A stretch of 64,000 nt of DNA, from contig OX422191.1 of the NCBI GenBank assembly GCA_949130485.1, positions 933,441 to 997,440 on the forward strand, read 5' to 3'. The DNA is from Agelas oroides (lineage: Eukaryota > Porifera > Demospongiae > Agelasida > Agelasidae). The position numbers and the translations under genes were made by a program. Shown piece after piece: positions 31,286 to 41,006 of the stretch (positions within the stretch are counted from its first letter, which is position 1; every line of letters begins with the position of its first letter). The notes below the pieces were generated by a model, which had not been told where the DNA came from, did no database searches, and saw only the letters and a list, made by a program, of their open reading frames with translations.

Positions 31286-32037
31286 TATAGAGGTTCTGCA
31301 GTGACGTCATCACCAATTTAAAATTCATAATTAGCCATTCCAAACATTTGCAGGTAATACTGATGGTCCAGCTAACTCAAATCTAAAATATGAAGGCCTA
31401 ACTCCTTTCCATTGATTTTATATAAATTCTTAATCTGTAGTGCAATTAACATGATCAAATTGGACTTTCACCAGACAAAACTTTATTGAAATTCCTTATT
31501 CCTGTAATTAGAGTACTTCTATTTATTACTGTTTATAAATACCCCGACGTAGCTGTTGTATGTTTGTGCCTGATGAAGATTGAGAGATAGCAGTTGAAAT
31601 GTTGCATATCTGATAACCTCCTTACACGAGTCACCTCAGTTGCATGGTCTTGGCCCGTGCCACCTCCCACATTTTGCCACTGTTTATCTTTTGTGTGCCA
31701 ATGCATTCTGCATTGTTCCAATAAGCCATGAATACTTGTGTAACAGCATGTGAATACTGCCTACAGAACATAAATATCACCAGAGTTCATCCAATAATAC
31801 ATGAATATTCCAACCTTGTCTAGCACATGCAATAACAACATGAATTCCGTTAAAAGATGTAACCATGGCAAAAGGAGGCGTACATTGCCTAAAGTCAACT
31901 GGCAGCTATGATGGCCTGTCTTGAGCTAAAATCAACTTTTTACAGTTTTTGACAGTCCACAAGTGACTGAGTTCAGTAATCATGTAGCCTAACAAACAAG
32001 TCTACTGTGAAGACAACTGTAACCATGGAGACACATT
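31286..32037. other. Intergenic, nothing recognised
   Basis: AT-rich sequence without clear ORFs or repeats. Confidence 0.6.
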
Positions 32038-32102
32038 GTAGCCTCATTCCCAGGCTCCCCAAGCATTTCAGCTGCTGGGGAGGAGCCTGGGAATGAGGCT
32101 AG
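32038..32102. repeat. Short foldback element
   Basis: AGCCTCATTCCCAGGCTCC pairs with its complement GGAGCCTGGGAATGAGGCT. A similar foldback is at 53604-53683, and solo TAGYCTCRTTCCCAG ends are scattered (32530, 33050, 52740, 53085). Confidence 0.85.
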
Positions 32103-32128
32103 AAACACAATGTGTAGTTGATACTTAC

Positions 32129-32205
32129 CAAAGAAAGCATCTGGTATTCTCTTCCACAGACATTTCACAACAGGAGCTCCAAATGTAAGGTTGGGTACAA
32201 AATGT
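32129..32205 (-). pseudogene. RPE: Orphan RPE exon 2
   Basis: 77-bp exon with AG acceptor and GTAAGT donor, coding [20 protein letters not shown] and PDAFF. It lies upstream of exon 1 of copy 1 and downstream of exon 7 of copy 2, so neither gene can use it in order. It keeps HFVPN, which copy 1 has lost; Trp replaces Arg in the KCLRKR segment. Remnant of a third partial copy. Confidence 0.8.
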
Positions 32206-33681
32206 CTGCAATGACCAATAGTATAATGTTAATACACAAAGATCAGTAGTGTAGTGGGAGAGGATGTAGGGGAAGAGGGGGAAGGGAGGAGGGAGGAGGG
32301 AGGGAGGCTATCATGTCACAGTATACCACCACATACCACTGCAGGAATGCAATACATTTGTATGATTATGTGTTCCCTACCAGTGGTCTCTTTCCTAGGT
32401 CTCTGCAGCATTTGGCACTTACAGTAGGAAATTTGCACTGCAAATGACAAATGTTGCACAGGCCTAGCCTCCCAGACTCCCACCAGCTTTTGCTGCTGGC
32501 AGTATCGTAAACTTGACAAAAGAACGGAAGGAGATAGTCTCATTCCCAGACCCTCCCAAAAAAAACAAAAAAGAGGGGAAATGGGGCGGAAGCGTACATT
32601 GCGGAATGTTAGAAATTTTAATAGCTGCTGAATCATCTGTCACTGGTAGATTCTTCTGCTGAACAGGACCCAGAAATGTTGCAATGTTTCTGCCTAGTGT
32701 CCAAAACTTTCTATAATGTACAAAGCAAAATGTGGCCACTTGAAAAGACGACTCTCCTATGGTTAGCATTCCAATAAGTGCACATCAGAATGCTAATCAA
32801 AAGTCATTGGAAGTGTGCCTGAATTCCAAGTGCAGTGTACACTTCTGCCCCGGCCTATTTACCAGACCCTCCTTATCAATTTATCGAGGCTCTTCTTCCA
32901 TAACTAGGACAGGGGAGAGTGGGAACACGCTACCATATTCATATTGCAAGTGATGAGAAGCTTGATGGGAGAGAACATTTCACAGTGTTGTACCCACGTA
33001 AAATTGGTGCGGCTACAAGTCTTCTCAAGTGAATTCATGTGTTATAGAAGTCTCGTTCCCAGACCTCACCCAGCACTAAAAGTGATTTGTGACAGGGTTG
33101 GTTTGGGTCTGGGACCGAGACTAGTGTTAAAGTTTGTAACCCCCCTTCTGAGCATCCCACATGCCTAAGGTTTCCAGTAAATTGTGTATGAAACTTCTGG
33201 TTCGTTTTGTTTGCAGAAACAAAATGGTAGGATACAAGTTTACTAACCAACGTACAAAATAACATTGGCGGATTTTAATTTGGCGGTTTCAATCCGACCG
33301 CCAAATTAATTTAATTCCCCGTCAAATTTTCTGGCTACCTTAAGGGCACTATTGATTGCAGGTATTTAATTTAGCGATTTTAGCGAATAACCCATTTTTC
33401 GCTAAAAAGTGTACTCGCCGATATTATATTCATTGCTACATTCATTCCAATAGCTAGATTAAAATTTCAAAATCGCTACAATGAATACCCGCTAAATCCG
33501 CTATTTTTCAAAACCACTAAAATTTGTAACCGTTAATAATAGTAACCCTAAGGTACACAGTACTAGGACAAGGCTCACAACCAACCACTCAGGTGAGGAC
33601 AATCAATATTGAGCATAGAGCCCTTGTGTTAAATTGTGGTCCTTGAGTATGGGGTTCTGTAGTGGTTGGCTTGTATTGGGG
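32206..33681. other. Intergenic with repeat fragments
   Basis: No gene recognised. Contains a purine tract near 32255-32310, MITE-end motifs near 32530 and 33050-33122, and an AT-rich foldback near 33275-33530 (ATTTAATTTAGCG-type ends). Confidence 0.5.
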
Positions 33682-33689
33682 AAATGGGA

Positions 33690-34307
33690 GGACCGGTTGA
33701 GAAGATGAGAGGAGGGAGGAGAGAGGGAAGGATGAAGATGAGAGGAGGGAGGGGAGAGGGAAGGATGAAGATTAGAGGAGGGAGGGGAGAGGGAAGGATG
33801 AAGCCGATAGGAGGGAGGGGAGAGGGAAGGATGAAGATGAGAGGAGGGAGGGGAGAGGGAAGGATGAAGATGAGAGGAGGGAGGGGAGAGGGAAGGATGA
33901 AGATGAGAGGAGGGAGGGGAGAGGGAAGGATGAAGATGAGAGGGAGGGGAGAGGGAAGGATGAAGATGAGAGGAGGGAGGGGAGAGGGAAGGATGAAGAT
34001 GAGAGGAGGGAGGGGAGAGGGAAGGAAGAAGATGGAGGAGGGAGGGGAGAGGGAAGGATGAAGATGGGAGGAGGGAGGGGAGAGGGAAGGATGAAGACGA
34101 GAGGAGGGAGGGGAGAGGGAAGGATGAAGACGAGAGGAGGGAGGGGAGAGGGAAGGATGAAGACGAGAGGAGGGAGGGGAGAGGGAAGGATGAAGACGAG
34201 AGGAGGGAGGGGAGAGGGAAGGATGAAGACGAGAGGAGGGAGGGGAGAGGGAAGGATGAAGATGAGGGGGGGGAGGGGAGAGGGAAGGATGAAGATGAGA
34301 GGAGATG
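33690..34307 (+). repeat. 33-bp purine minisatellite
   Basis: About 18-19 copies of GATGAGAGGAGGGAGGGGAG plus AGGGAAGGATGAA. Because 33 is divisible by 3 it stays open in several frames on both strands. The strand is nearly all purine, which favours triplex or G-quadruplex structure. Confidence 0.95.
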
Positions 34308-34319
34308 AATGAGAAGGGG

Positions 34320-35376
34320 AATCAATCAGAAGAGGGATCAAGAGGTTAAGGAACAAGTTACCTATGACAGTAAAAACATTGGAGGTTGATTTTAACCCAA
34401 AAATGTTGCAGTCTGGGTTCATCCAGGTGGTGACCCACCTCCTCTTGGCACTGTTTACATTCCTTGTCCTGTCAAGCATTCCAGCATAATATGAATTTGG
34501 TTGCAAATGAAATTCATTTTGTAATTGCATGTAAAAAGGTGTGGAACTCTGGCTACAAGAGGGGATCAAGGGGTAGGGTACAAGTTAGCTAAATACTTAC
34601 AGTATAATACGTACTACATACTAGTGCTGAAGTGGTCATTACACAATCATGATTAGTTGGCGGACACCCCAGTCTGATAGCCGGAATTCTTAGTATAGAA
34701 GCATTTCTCCTTACATTGGTTTTTGTCTTTCCTACAAACCTAAACCACACCCCAAGACGTTCACAGAAACTAGAGTCCAGTGCTGTGTTACCTTAAATTT
34801 CAAGCTTCATGCTCAAGGGAGGAACCAGACGTGAATTGAACAGCAATTTTGTCTTTACTTTTTGTACAGCAGGGTGTGTAACGGTCAGAGGAATTTTATT
34901 TTCTGAATTGCACCTGTACAAATGCTCCTTGAGTTCCAAAATGGTAAGTGGAAGTTCTATACATAAGGCCACTTTAAACTAAATTGTAGTTTCTCATCCG
35001 CCTGTGGAAACCATGTGTAGGCAGCTATGCGGCAGCTTTAATGTAGTCTCATACCCGGACTACTTTTCACCGAGCAGGAAAATGGTCTGGGGTCAACTGC
35101 CTATACCATTTAGGTTCCAATATTTTTAAATCACTGATATGTCACGTAAACTGGATTGTGAATTCAAAAAAAGTTGAAAAAACACATTCTTGCTAACAGT
35201 AAACTCTGGGACAGCCTACTCTTATTCCCCTTCTGAAGACATACTGTAATCTGTTGAAAACAAGTGGGTGATGAACTCAAGTGGCTCCTCAAAGAAGGGG
35301 GTAGGGCTTATTTTTGAGAGTTATGATATTTCTTTTTAAAACACTCCCACTTCACGCATAGTCTACCCCAATATAT
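34320..35376. other. Intergenic, nothing recognised
   Basis: No ORF, RNA or repeat that I can support. Confidence 0.6.
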
Positions 35377-35381
35377 GTACA

Positions 35382-35590
35382 TATCATGTACTGTTTAACT
35401 GTTGGAACTCTTATTGTTACGGATGTATTGAACTTTGGACTTGAACATGGATTACGTCATTGAATAATTTTGTATCACGTGATTCAGAATTGTGAACCAT
35501 GCCATGTCTTGATAATGAACACATGAATCGATGGGGAAAGGTAAATCTAGTTGAATCAGATAGCACAGAGAAGTCTAGCGATAAATCACA
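35382..35590 (+). repeat. 5' LTR
   Basis: Starts TATCATGTACTGTTTAACTG and ends GATAAATCACA. The 3' LTR is preceded by TG, so the original end may have been TGTATC with TG changed here; the GTACA duplication favours 35382. Confidence 0.9.
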
Positions 35591-35606
35591 TGGTCCTTCG
35601 AGCCGG
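35591..35606 (+). other. Primer-binding site
   Basis: TGGTCCTTCGAGCCGG abuts the 5' LTR and starts with TGG, the complement of a tRNA CCA end. I do not assign the tRNA. Confidence 0.75.
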
Positions 35607-35687
35607 ATACAAGGTCATTTTGAATGCTATTCTTCTACAGGATTGGAGCTAATCGATCGGATCCCCGTGTTCTAAGTTGTGCCCACC

Positions 35688-38600
35688 ATGACTGAAGAAC
35701 TTGTAAAGAAGAAACGCGTTCGCGCTGGGCACCGAGCGTCCGTCTCACGCATGGTCAAGAAGGCTGAAGAACTGTTGGCTGCAGAGCACCCTGACGCTAC
35801 AAAGTTGTCACAACTGAAATTGAGCCTCAAGGAGAAGTTGGAGGTTCTCAGCCGGCTAGATGGAGAGATTTTGTATCTTGTTGAAGAAGAAGACTCCATT
35901 ACCGAAGAGATCGAACAATCTGATGGGATTAAGGAAGGAATATACTCTATATTGGTGAGGATAGATGGCCTCTCCAAGTCCAAGACTCCACCCCCTGCCT
36001 CACCTACACCACGTGATGGCGCGAGAGCTGAAGCTGGAGGAACCAGTCATAGCACTGTTAAGTTGCCTAAGCTTACTATTCAACCCTTTAAGGGAGATCT
36101 TACAACCTGGATCACGTTTTGGGATTCGTACAAGGCGGCAATCCATGAGAACAGCTCACTCTCAGATATTGATAAGTTCAATTATCTCCGTTCATTGTTG
36201 CAAGGGCCAGCCCTTGATGCCGTGTCTGGACTCACTCTCACGGCATCAAACTATAAAGAAGCTGTCACCGTGCTGGAAAAACGATTTGGGAATAAGCAAC
36301 AAATCGTTTCGAAACACATGGACGTATTGTTGAATGTTGAACCCGTGACGTCGAGCTACAATCTGAGAGGTCTCAGACAGCTGTACGATACCATCGAATC
36401 ACATGTGCGGGGGTTGCAATCCCTTGGTGTGTCGTCTGACTCATATGGAAGTCTCCTATCATCGGTCCTCTTGAGTAAGCTACCTCAGGAACTCAGACTC
36501 ATCCTCAGCAGAGAATTGGGAAGCGATGATTGGAAGTTGGATCGTGTCATGCAACTCTTGGAGACCGAAGTTCAAGCAAGAGAAAGAGCGAGTAGTAACA
36601 CTGCAATAACGCAAGCTCCAAAGAACCCCCCTAGGAGTCCTTCGACAGCAATAGCTGCAACATTGGTTGCTGGCAGCACAGACATGAAGCCTGCTTGTTA
36701 TTTCTGTGGTCAGTCACATTATTCTATTGCATGCAGTGTTGTGACTTCAATTGAAGAACGAAGGCGCATTCTTCGAGAGAATGGCAGGTGTTTTGTGTGC
36801 CTCAAAAGGGGCCACATTGTGCGAAACTGCCGATCCCGGTTAAAATGCAGCACTTGTAATGGTCGTCACCACAGGAGTCTTTGCCAGAAAGCAGCCTCAG
36901 ACACAACCACAACCTCACCAGTCACTACTTCTGCGAACAATCCGTCAGCGTCTACTGTGACTAACTCTCAGATGAATCCAGCCGCTCCAGTGTTTAGCCC
37001 TACCACTCAAACTTCCTCATTGTGGACCCACACCAGCGAAGCAGTTCTCCTGCAAACCGCACAAGCATCTGTATTCAACCCTGATGACCCACAGAGAACG
37101 AAGCGAGTTTGTATTGTCTTCGACAACGGGAGCCAACGCTCATACATCAAGGAACAATTGCAGTCTGACCTCAACTTGACAGTCCGAGGTAGGCAGAGCA
37201 TGTCCATTATGACCTTTGGGTCGAGGGATATGTGCGTTCGGGAGTGTGATCTTGTGCATGTGGGCACGGAGTTGATGGGAGGCGGAACGAGACCGTTGTC
37301 ATTGTATGCGGTACCAGTTATTTGTGAGCCCTTTAATTGTCAGCCAGTAACACTCTGTCAGATGAACTACCCACACCTTGCTGGACTGCCACTAGCTGAC
37401 CCTTCAGATGGGCGGGAGCAATTGGATGTCAGTATTCTGATCGGTGGTGACCAGTATTGGAGTTTCATCACCGGAGAGACCAGACGTGGACAAAGTGGCC
37501 CTGTTGCAATCCGCTCTGACTTAGGATGGGTACTGTCGGGACCTGTTGGGTTCGCAACTCAAGACAACCCCTGTTCTACACTCATTACACATTCCCTGTG
37601 TGTTGATACTTTCCTGTTGCAGGATGTTCAGATGCTTGATGACCGCTTGAAGTCATTCTGGGACTTGGAGTCATTTGGAATCAGCAATTCTGAGAGAACG
37701 GTGCTTGACGAGTTTCAAGACAAGATTTGCTTCACAGAGGGGAGGTATCGAGTGTCACTCCCTTGGAAGGATCCCCATCCACCGCTGCCTGACAATCATC
37801 AGCTGAGCCTGAAACGATTACAGGGGCTTCTCCGAAGACTCAGACATGACTGCAAGATTTTACTCGAATATGATTCTGTTATCAAGGAACAAGAGAGATT
37901 GGGGATCATAGAGAAAGTGGAGCTCGGTGAAGATGAGCCCCCAGGAGACAAGATCCACTATCTGCCACACCATGCCGTAGTGCGCCAGGATAAGGAGACC
38001 ACCAAGGTGCGTGTGGTGTATGACGCTTCGGCGAGATCCAATGGGCCATCTCTCAACGACTGTCTTCATCCTGGTCCAAAGTTCGACCAGAGGATATTTG
38101 ATCTATTGCTGAGGTTCCGGGTACATAGAGTCGCTCTCATAGCCGACATAGAAAAGGCCTTCCTCATGGTCTCAGTGGCCAAAGATGATCGCAACTCTCT
38201 GAGATTTTTGTGGATTGATGATATTTTGAAGGAGAACCCAGAAGTTGTGACCTTTCGATTCACACGAGTCGTTTTCGGGGTATCGTCTAGCCCTTTCCTC
38301 CTCAATGCGACCATTCGATATCACTTAGAGGCCCACCTTGAAAATCACCAATTTATTGTTGAGAGGCTGTTGAAATCATTCTATGTGGATGATGTTATTA
38401 CTGGTGCTTCTACTGAAGATGAAGCATTTTCTCTCTATCAAATGGCCAAGGAGATTCTGAAGGAAGGTGGCTTCAATCTGAGGAAATTCTCTACCAATGC
38501 AGTCAGGTTGCAGACGAGGATCGATTCCTGTGAGTCATCAGGTCAAGGTGAGGAGACAGCCTCAGTCCCTGTTCAATCTGAAGAAACATATGCCAACACC

Positions 38601-39059
38601 GTCCTTGGACTCACTCAGAAGGTGCGTTCAGGAGAGAGAAAGGTGCTTGGGGTGCGGTGGAACAATGCTACTGACGAGCTAGTCATGGATTTTGAAGAGA
38701 TTGCCTCCGCAGCAGTTGTAATGGAGCCAACCAAAAGAGGAGCTGTACTCAGGGTGGCTGGCAAGGGACGTCGAGCCAAGCAGTTGCAACGCCCACTCCA
38801 ATTGCTTTACCCGTTGGAGATTTGTGCTCCACCCTGTGAGTCTAACCCGTCTGAGTCTGAACTTGAATTGGAACAGTCTGCAGGTGTCACCGTCACACCT
38901 GGCGATGGTCAGAACCCAAGTCAGAAAACTCCTCAAATAGATTGTAGTCCAGTTGAACCACAATGCCCCCTTCGTTGTTCTAGACGTGCTGCCGCTATTG
39001 AAGCACGAGATAGACTGATGGCTCAGGCTCTGAGTCAGACTAATGACGATGACGTGTGA
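35688..39059 (+). CDS. BEL/Pao Gag-Pol polyprotein lacking RNase H and integrase
   Basis: 1123 aa from the ATG at 35688 (CCCACCATGA context) to TGA. Order: coiled, charged N-terminus; gag-like DUF1759 region about 125-305 (FKGDLTTWITFWDSY, LLQGPALDAV); cysteine-rich zinc-knuckle region about 337-402 (CYFCGQ, CFVCLKRGH, CSTCNGRHH); aspartic protease with FDNGSQRSYI near 478, where Asp479 is kept but the family's DSG/DTG is DNG; reverse transcriptase about 740-930 with RVVYDAS, ADIEKAF and YVDD at 899-902; start of the A17 region to EPTKR about 1015. Then the sequence jumps without frame loss to the DUF5641-like end (LRVAGKGRR, RPLQLLYPLEI). Full BEL polyproteins carry RNase H and integrase between these points, about 600-700 residues. 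No stop or frameshift. Confidence 0.92.
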   Translation: MTEELVKKKRVRAGHRASVSRMVKKAEELLAAEHPDATKLSQLKLSLKEKLEVLSRLDGEILYLVEEEDSITEEIEQSDGIKEGIYSILVRIDGLSKSKTPPPASPTPRDGARAEAGGTSHSTVKLPKLTIQPFKGDLTTWITFWDSYKAAIHENSSLSDIDKFNYLRSLLQGPALDAVSGLTLTASNYKEAVTVLEKRFGNKQQIVSKHMDVLLNVEPVTSSYNLRGLRQLYDTIESHVRGLQSLGVSSDSYGSLLSSVLLSKLPQELRLILSRELGSDDWKLDRVMQLLETEVQARERASSNTAITQAPKNPPRSPSTAIAATLVAGSTDMKPACYFCGQSHYSIACSVVTSIEERRRILRENGRCFVCLKRGHIVRNCRSRLKCSTCNGRHHRSLCQKAASDTTTTSPVTTSANNPSASTVTNSQMNPAAPVFSPTTQTSSLWTHTSEAVLLQTAQASVFNPDDPQRTKRVCIVFDNGSQRSYIKEQLQSDLNLTVRGRQSMSIMTFGSRDMCVRECDLVHVGTELMGGGTRPLSLYAVPVICEPFNCQPVTLCQMNYPHLAGLPLADPSDGREQLDVSILIGGDQYWSFITGETRRGQSGPVAIRSDLGWVLSGPVGFATQDNPCSTLITHSLCVDTFLLQDVQMLDDRLKSFWDLESFGISNSERTVLDEFQDKICFTEGRYRVSLPWKDPHPPLPDNHQLSLKRLQGLLRRLRHDCKILLEYDSVIKEQERLGIIEKVELGEDEPPGDKIHYLPHHAVVRQDKETTKVRVVYDASARSNGPSLNDCLHPGPKFDQRIFDLLLRFRVHRVALIADIEKAFLMVSVAKDDRNSLRFLWIDDILKENPEVVTFRFTRVVFGVSSSPFLLNATIRYHLEAHLENHQFIVERLLKSFYVDDVITGASTEDEAFSLYQMAKEILKEGGFNLRKFSTNAVRLQTRIDSCESSGQGEETASVPVQSEETYANTVLGLTQKVRSGERKVLGVRWNNATDELVMDFEEIASAAVVMEPTKRGAVLRVAGKGRRAKQLQRPLQLLYPLEICAPPCESNPSESELELEQSAGVTVTPGDGQNPSQKTPQIDCSPVEPQCPLRCSRRAAAIEARDRLMAQALSQTNDDDV

Positions 39060-39083
39060 ACTTGGTTGACCACCTTTGTGGTC

Positions 39084-39093
39084 AAGGGGGGAG
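39084..39093 (+). other. Polypurine tract
   Basis: AAGGGGGGAG just before the 3' LTR primes plus-strand synthesis in this class. Confidence 0.85.
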
Positions 39094-39095
39094 TG

Positions 39096-39304
39096 TATCA
39101 TGTACTGTTTAACTGTTGGAACTCTTATTGTTACGGATGTATTGAACTTTGGACTTGAACATGGATTACGTCATTGAATAATTTCGTATCACGTGATTCA
39201 GAATTGTGAACCATGCCATGTCTTGATAATGAACACATGAATCGATGGGGAAAGGTAAATCTAGTTGAATCAGATAGCACAGAGAAGTCTAGCGATAAAT
39301 CACA
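39096..39304 (+). repeat. 3' LTR
   Basis: 209 bp, one difference from the 5' LTR; followed by GTACA. Confidence 0.92.
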
Positions 39305-39475
39305 GTACACATGCAGCGATTCTGCAATGCCCCTCTTGTCATGCACCTGCTTGTACACTGGCAACAAATGGTGCCTGCCTTCATTTGCTAGTCCCACCTC
39401 TTCACAATAAGTGCTAATTCAATAATGGCATGTACTACAGCATAAACAGGTAGGTGTGCTTTATAGAGGAAGCAA

Positions 39476-39730
39476 TACCGTATAGCTCCAAATTTTCGTG
39501 GCACAATATTTTCGTGAATTTCGTGATTAACCTTGAGATCACGAAAATTTAATTCATGAAAATGGAGGTCACGAGGTGGCCTATATAGCACGCTCGCTGA
39601 AAAATGGGCGGGGCAACATTGAATCATGAAAATTTAAAGTGATCACGAAATTTTTATCGCAAAAACTTTAACGCTAATTTGGAGAGATTCACGAAATTTT
39701 CGAACCACGAAACTTTGGAGCTATACGGTA
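39476..39730. mobile_element. 255-bp MITE
   Basis: Starts TACCGTATAGCTCCAAATTT and ends in its near-complement; repeated TTTTCGTG / CACGAAAA inside. TA at each end would fit a TA-targeting family. Confidence 0.8.
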
Positions 39731-39948
39731 ACTTCATTCAAAAAAGGAGGGGGTGGGACTATTTTCAAGGGTGGGCCTACTTTCATATTACGGTAATAGC
39801 CTAGTATACACAAGGCAGCGAGGATTGCCCAATCAGTATCCATGTTGCTAGCAGATTGTAATCTTCAATGATGTAAAAATAAAGGGAAGGGTCCGGTGAA
39901 CTATGTATACAAGCCATGTGCCACTGGAATGCAATTAGCTAGACCATG

Positions 39949-40355
39949 TACCATATTTCTTTGAATAGATGCCGCCCTCAAATAGTAGCTGCACAATCCG
40001 AAACTCTGAACGAAATAAACACCGCCCTTGAATAGTAGCCGCGGCTAGTAAATGCGGCACACGCACACGTGTGCGAATAATTTCTGACGACGGTCACTAC
40101 GCTAGCACTAGGACTGTTTGTGTTGTACGAGTCGTTCCCACGGCTGACAGCAGGACTGAGAGGCTGCACGTACTACTGACAGCATCTAGCAACCGTCACC
40201 GTCTCACTCGTACGTACTGTATCCAGCTGTCGTCGATGTCTCCAGGCTTTCCAAATAAATAAACGCCACCCTCGAATAGTAGCTGCCCTCAAATAGTAGC
40301 CGCACAAATTGAGCAGCGAAAAAAATAGTAGCCGCATCTGATCAAAGAAATACGG
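39949..40355. mobile_element. ~405-bp MITE
   Basis: Inverted ends TACCATATTTCTTTGA and, reversed, TACCGTATTTCTTTGA, then GATGCCG / GATGCGG. Several internal copies of TCAAATAGTAGC. Confidence 0.75.
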
Positions 40356-40618
40356 TAACCAAATTTCAAATAATGCACTCTTGAATTACCTCTTGCAAAG
40401 TAAGCACACTCCCAGAGAAGTACAGTCAAAGTGTTTTTACAGCTCCTATAGTAGTGGAAAAGATGTTCTAGCTCTCTTTCACTGTTTTCAAGACTGCCAT
40501 TGCTACTCAATCAGTGATGTAATGGACCGCACAGTGTAGTGCGGCAGGACACGACTTGTAAATGCAGTTCACCAGACTCTTCCTTTTTTTATGGAGGTGG
40601 GTCTGGCTTGTGAGACCC

Positions 40619-40624
40619 CACACG

Positions 40625-40702
<78 letters not shown>

Positions 40703-40720
40703 CACACACACACACACACA
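40619..40720 (+). repeat. (CA)n microsatellite
   Basis: Nearly 100 bases of CA with two short interruptions; the apparent histidine-threonine and cysteine-valine ORFs are by-products. Confidence 0.95.
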
Positions 40721-40979
40721 CTGCACTCACACTCCCATACACGTATGCTAGCCTTGTTTTAGAAATAAATGTACTCCATCCTCGGTCCCCTCAATGCGCC
40801 TAAATATTGATAGGAGGGGGTGGGAGGTTTATGTGAAGCCACTGCTTCTAGGTCACTGTTAATTACCAAGCGACATACAAAAAGGCACTTTATTAATACC
40901 TGTACATGACCTGGGACGAAGGTTACATCCATCCTCCCACTTACTCCCCCCCCCCTCTCCCCTCACCCACTCACCCCCT

Positions 40980-41006
40980 CACACACACACACACACACAC
41001 ACACAC
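40980..41006 (+). repeat. (CA)n microsatellite forming RPE intron 7 start
   Basis: On the RPE strand this is (GT)n directly after exon 7, so the 5' splice site is the first GT of the repeat. Confidence 0.9.

Larger units (their letters stand above)
35382..39304 (+). mobile_element. BEL/Pao LTR retrotransposon, internally deleted, very young
   Basis: 3923-bp element: 5' LTR, primer-binding site, one ORF, purine tract, 3' LTR. LTRs are 209 bp each and differ at one base (T/C near 35475 and 39185). It is flanked by the 5-bp direct repeat GTACA at 35377-35381 and 39305-39309. Family from the gag-like (DUF1759), protease (DUF1758) and BEL-type reverse transcriptase domains. RNase H and integrase are absent, so it must depend on a full element elsewhere. 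It lies downstream of RPE exon 7. Confidence 0.92.

Noticed and set aside
33603-34569. 240-265-codon Ser/Pro/Leu-rich ORFs on the minus strand
   Set aside because: Translation of the 33-bp purine minisatellite; matching Arg/Gly ORFs exist on the other strand.
35965-36333. 122-codon ORF inside the BEL gag region
   Set aside because: Shadow frame of the clear polyprotein.
40507-40803. Cys-Val and His-Thr ORFs
   Set aside because: Translation of the (CA)n microsatellite.
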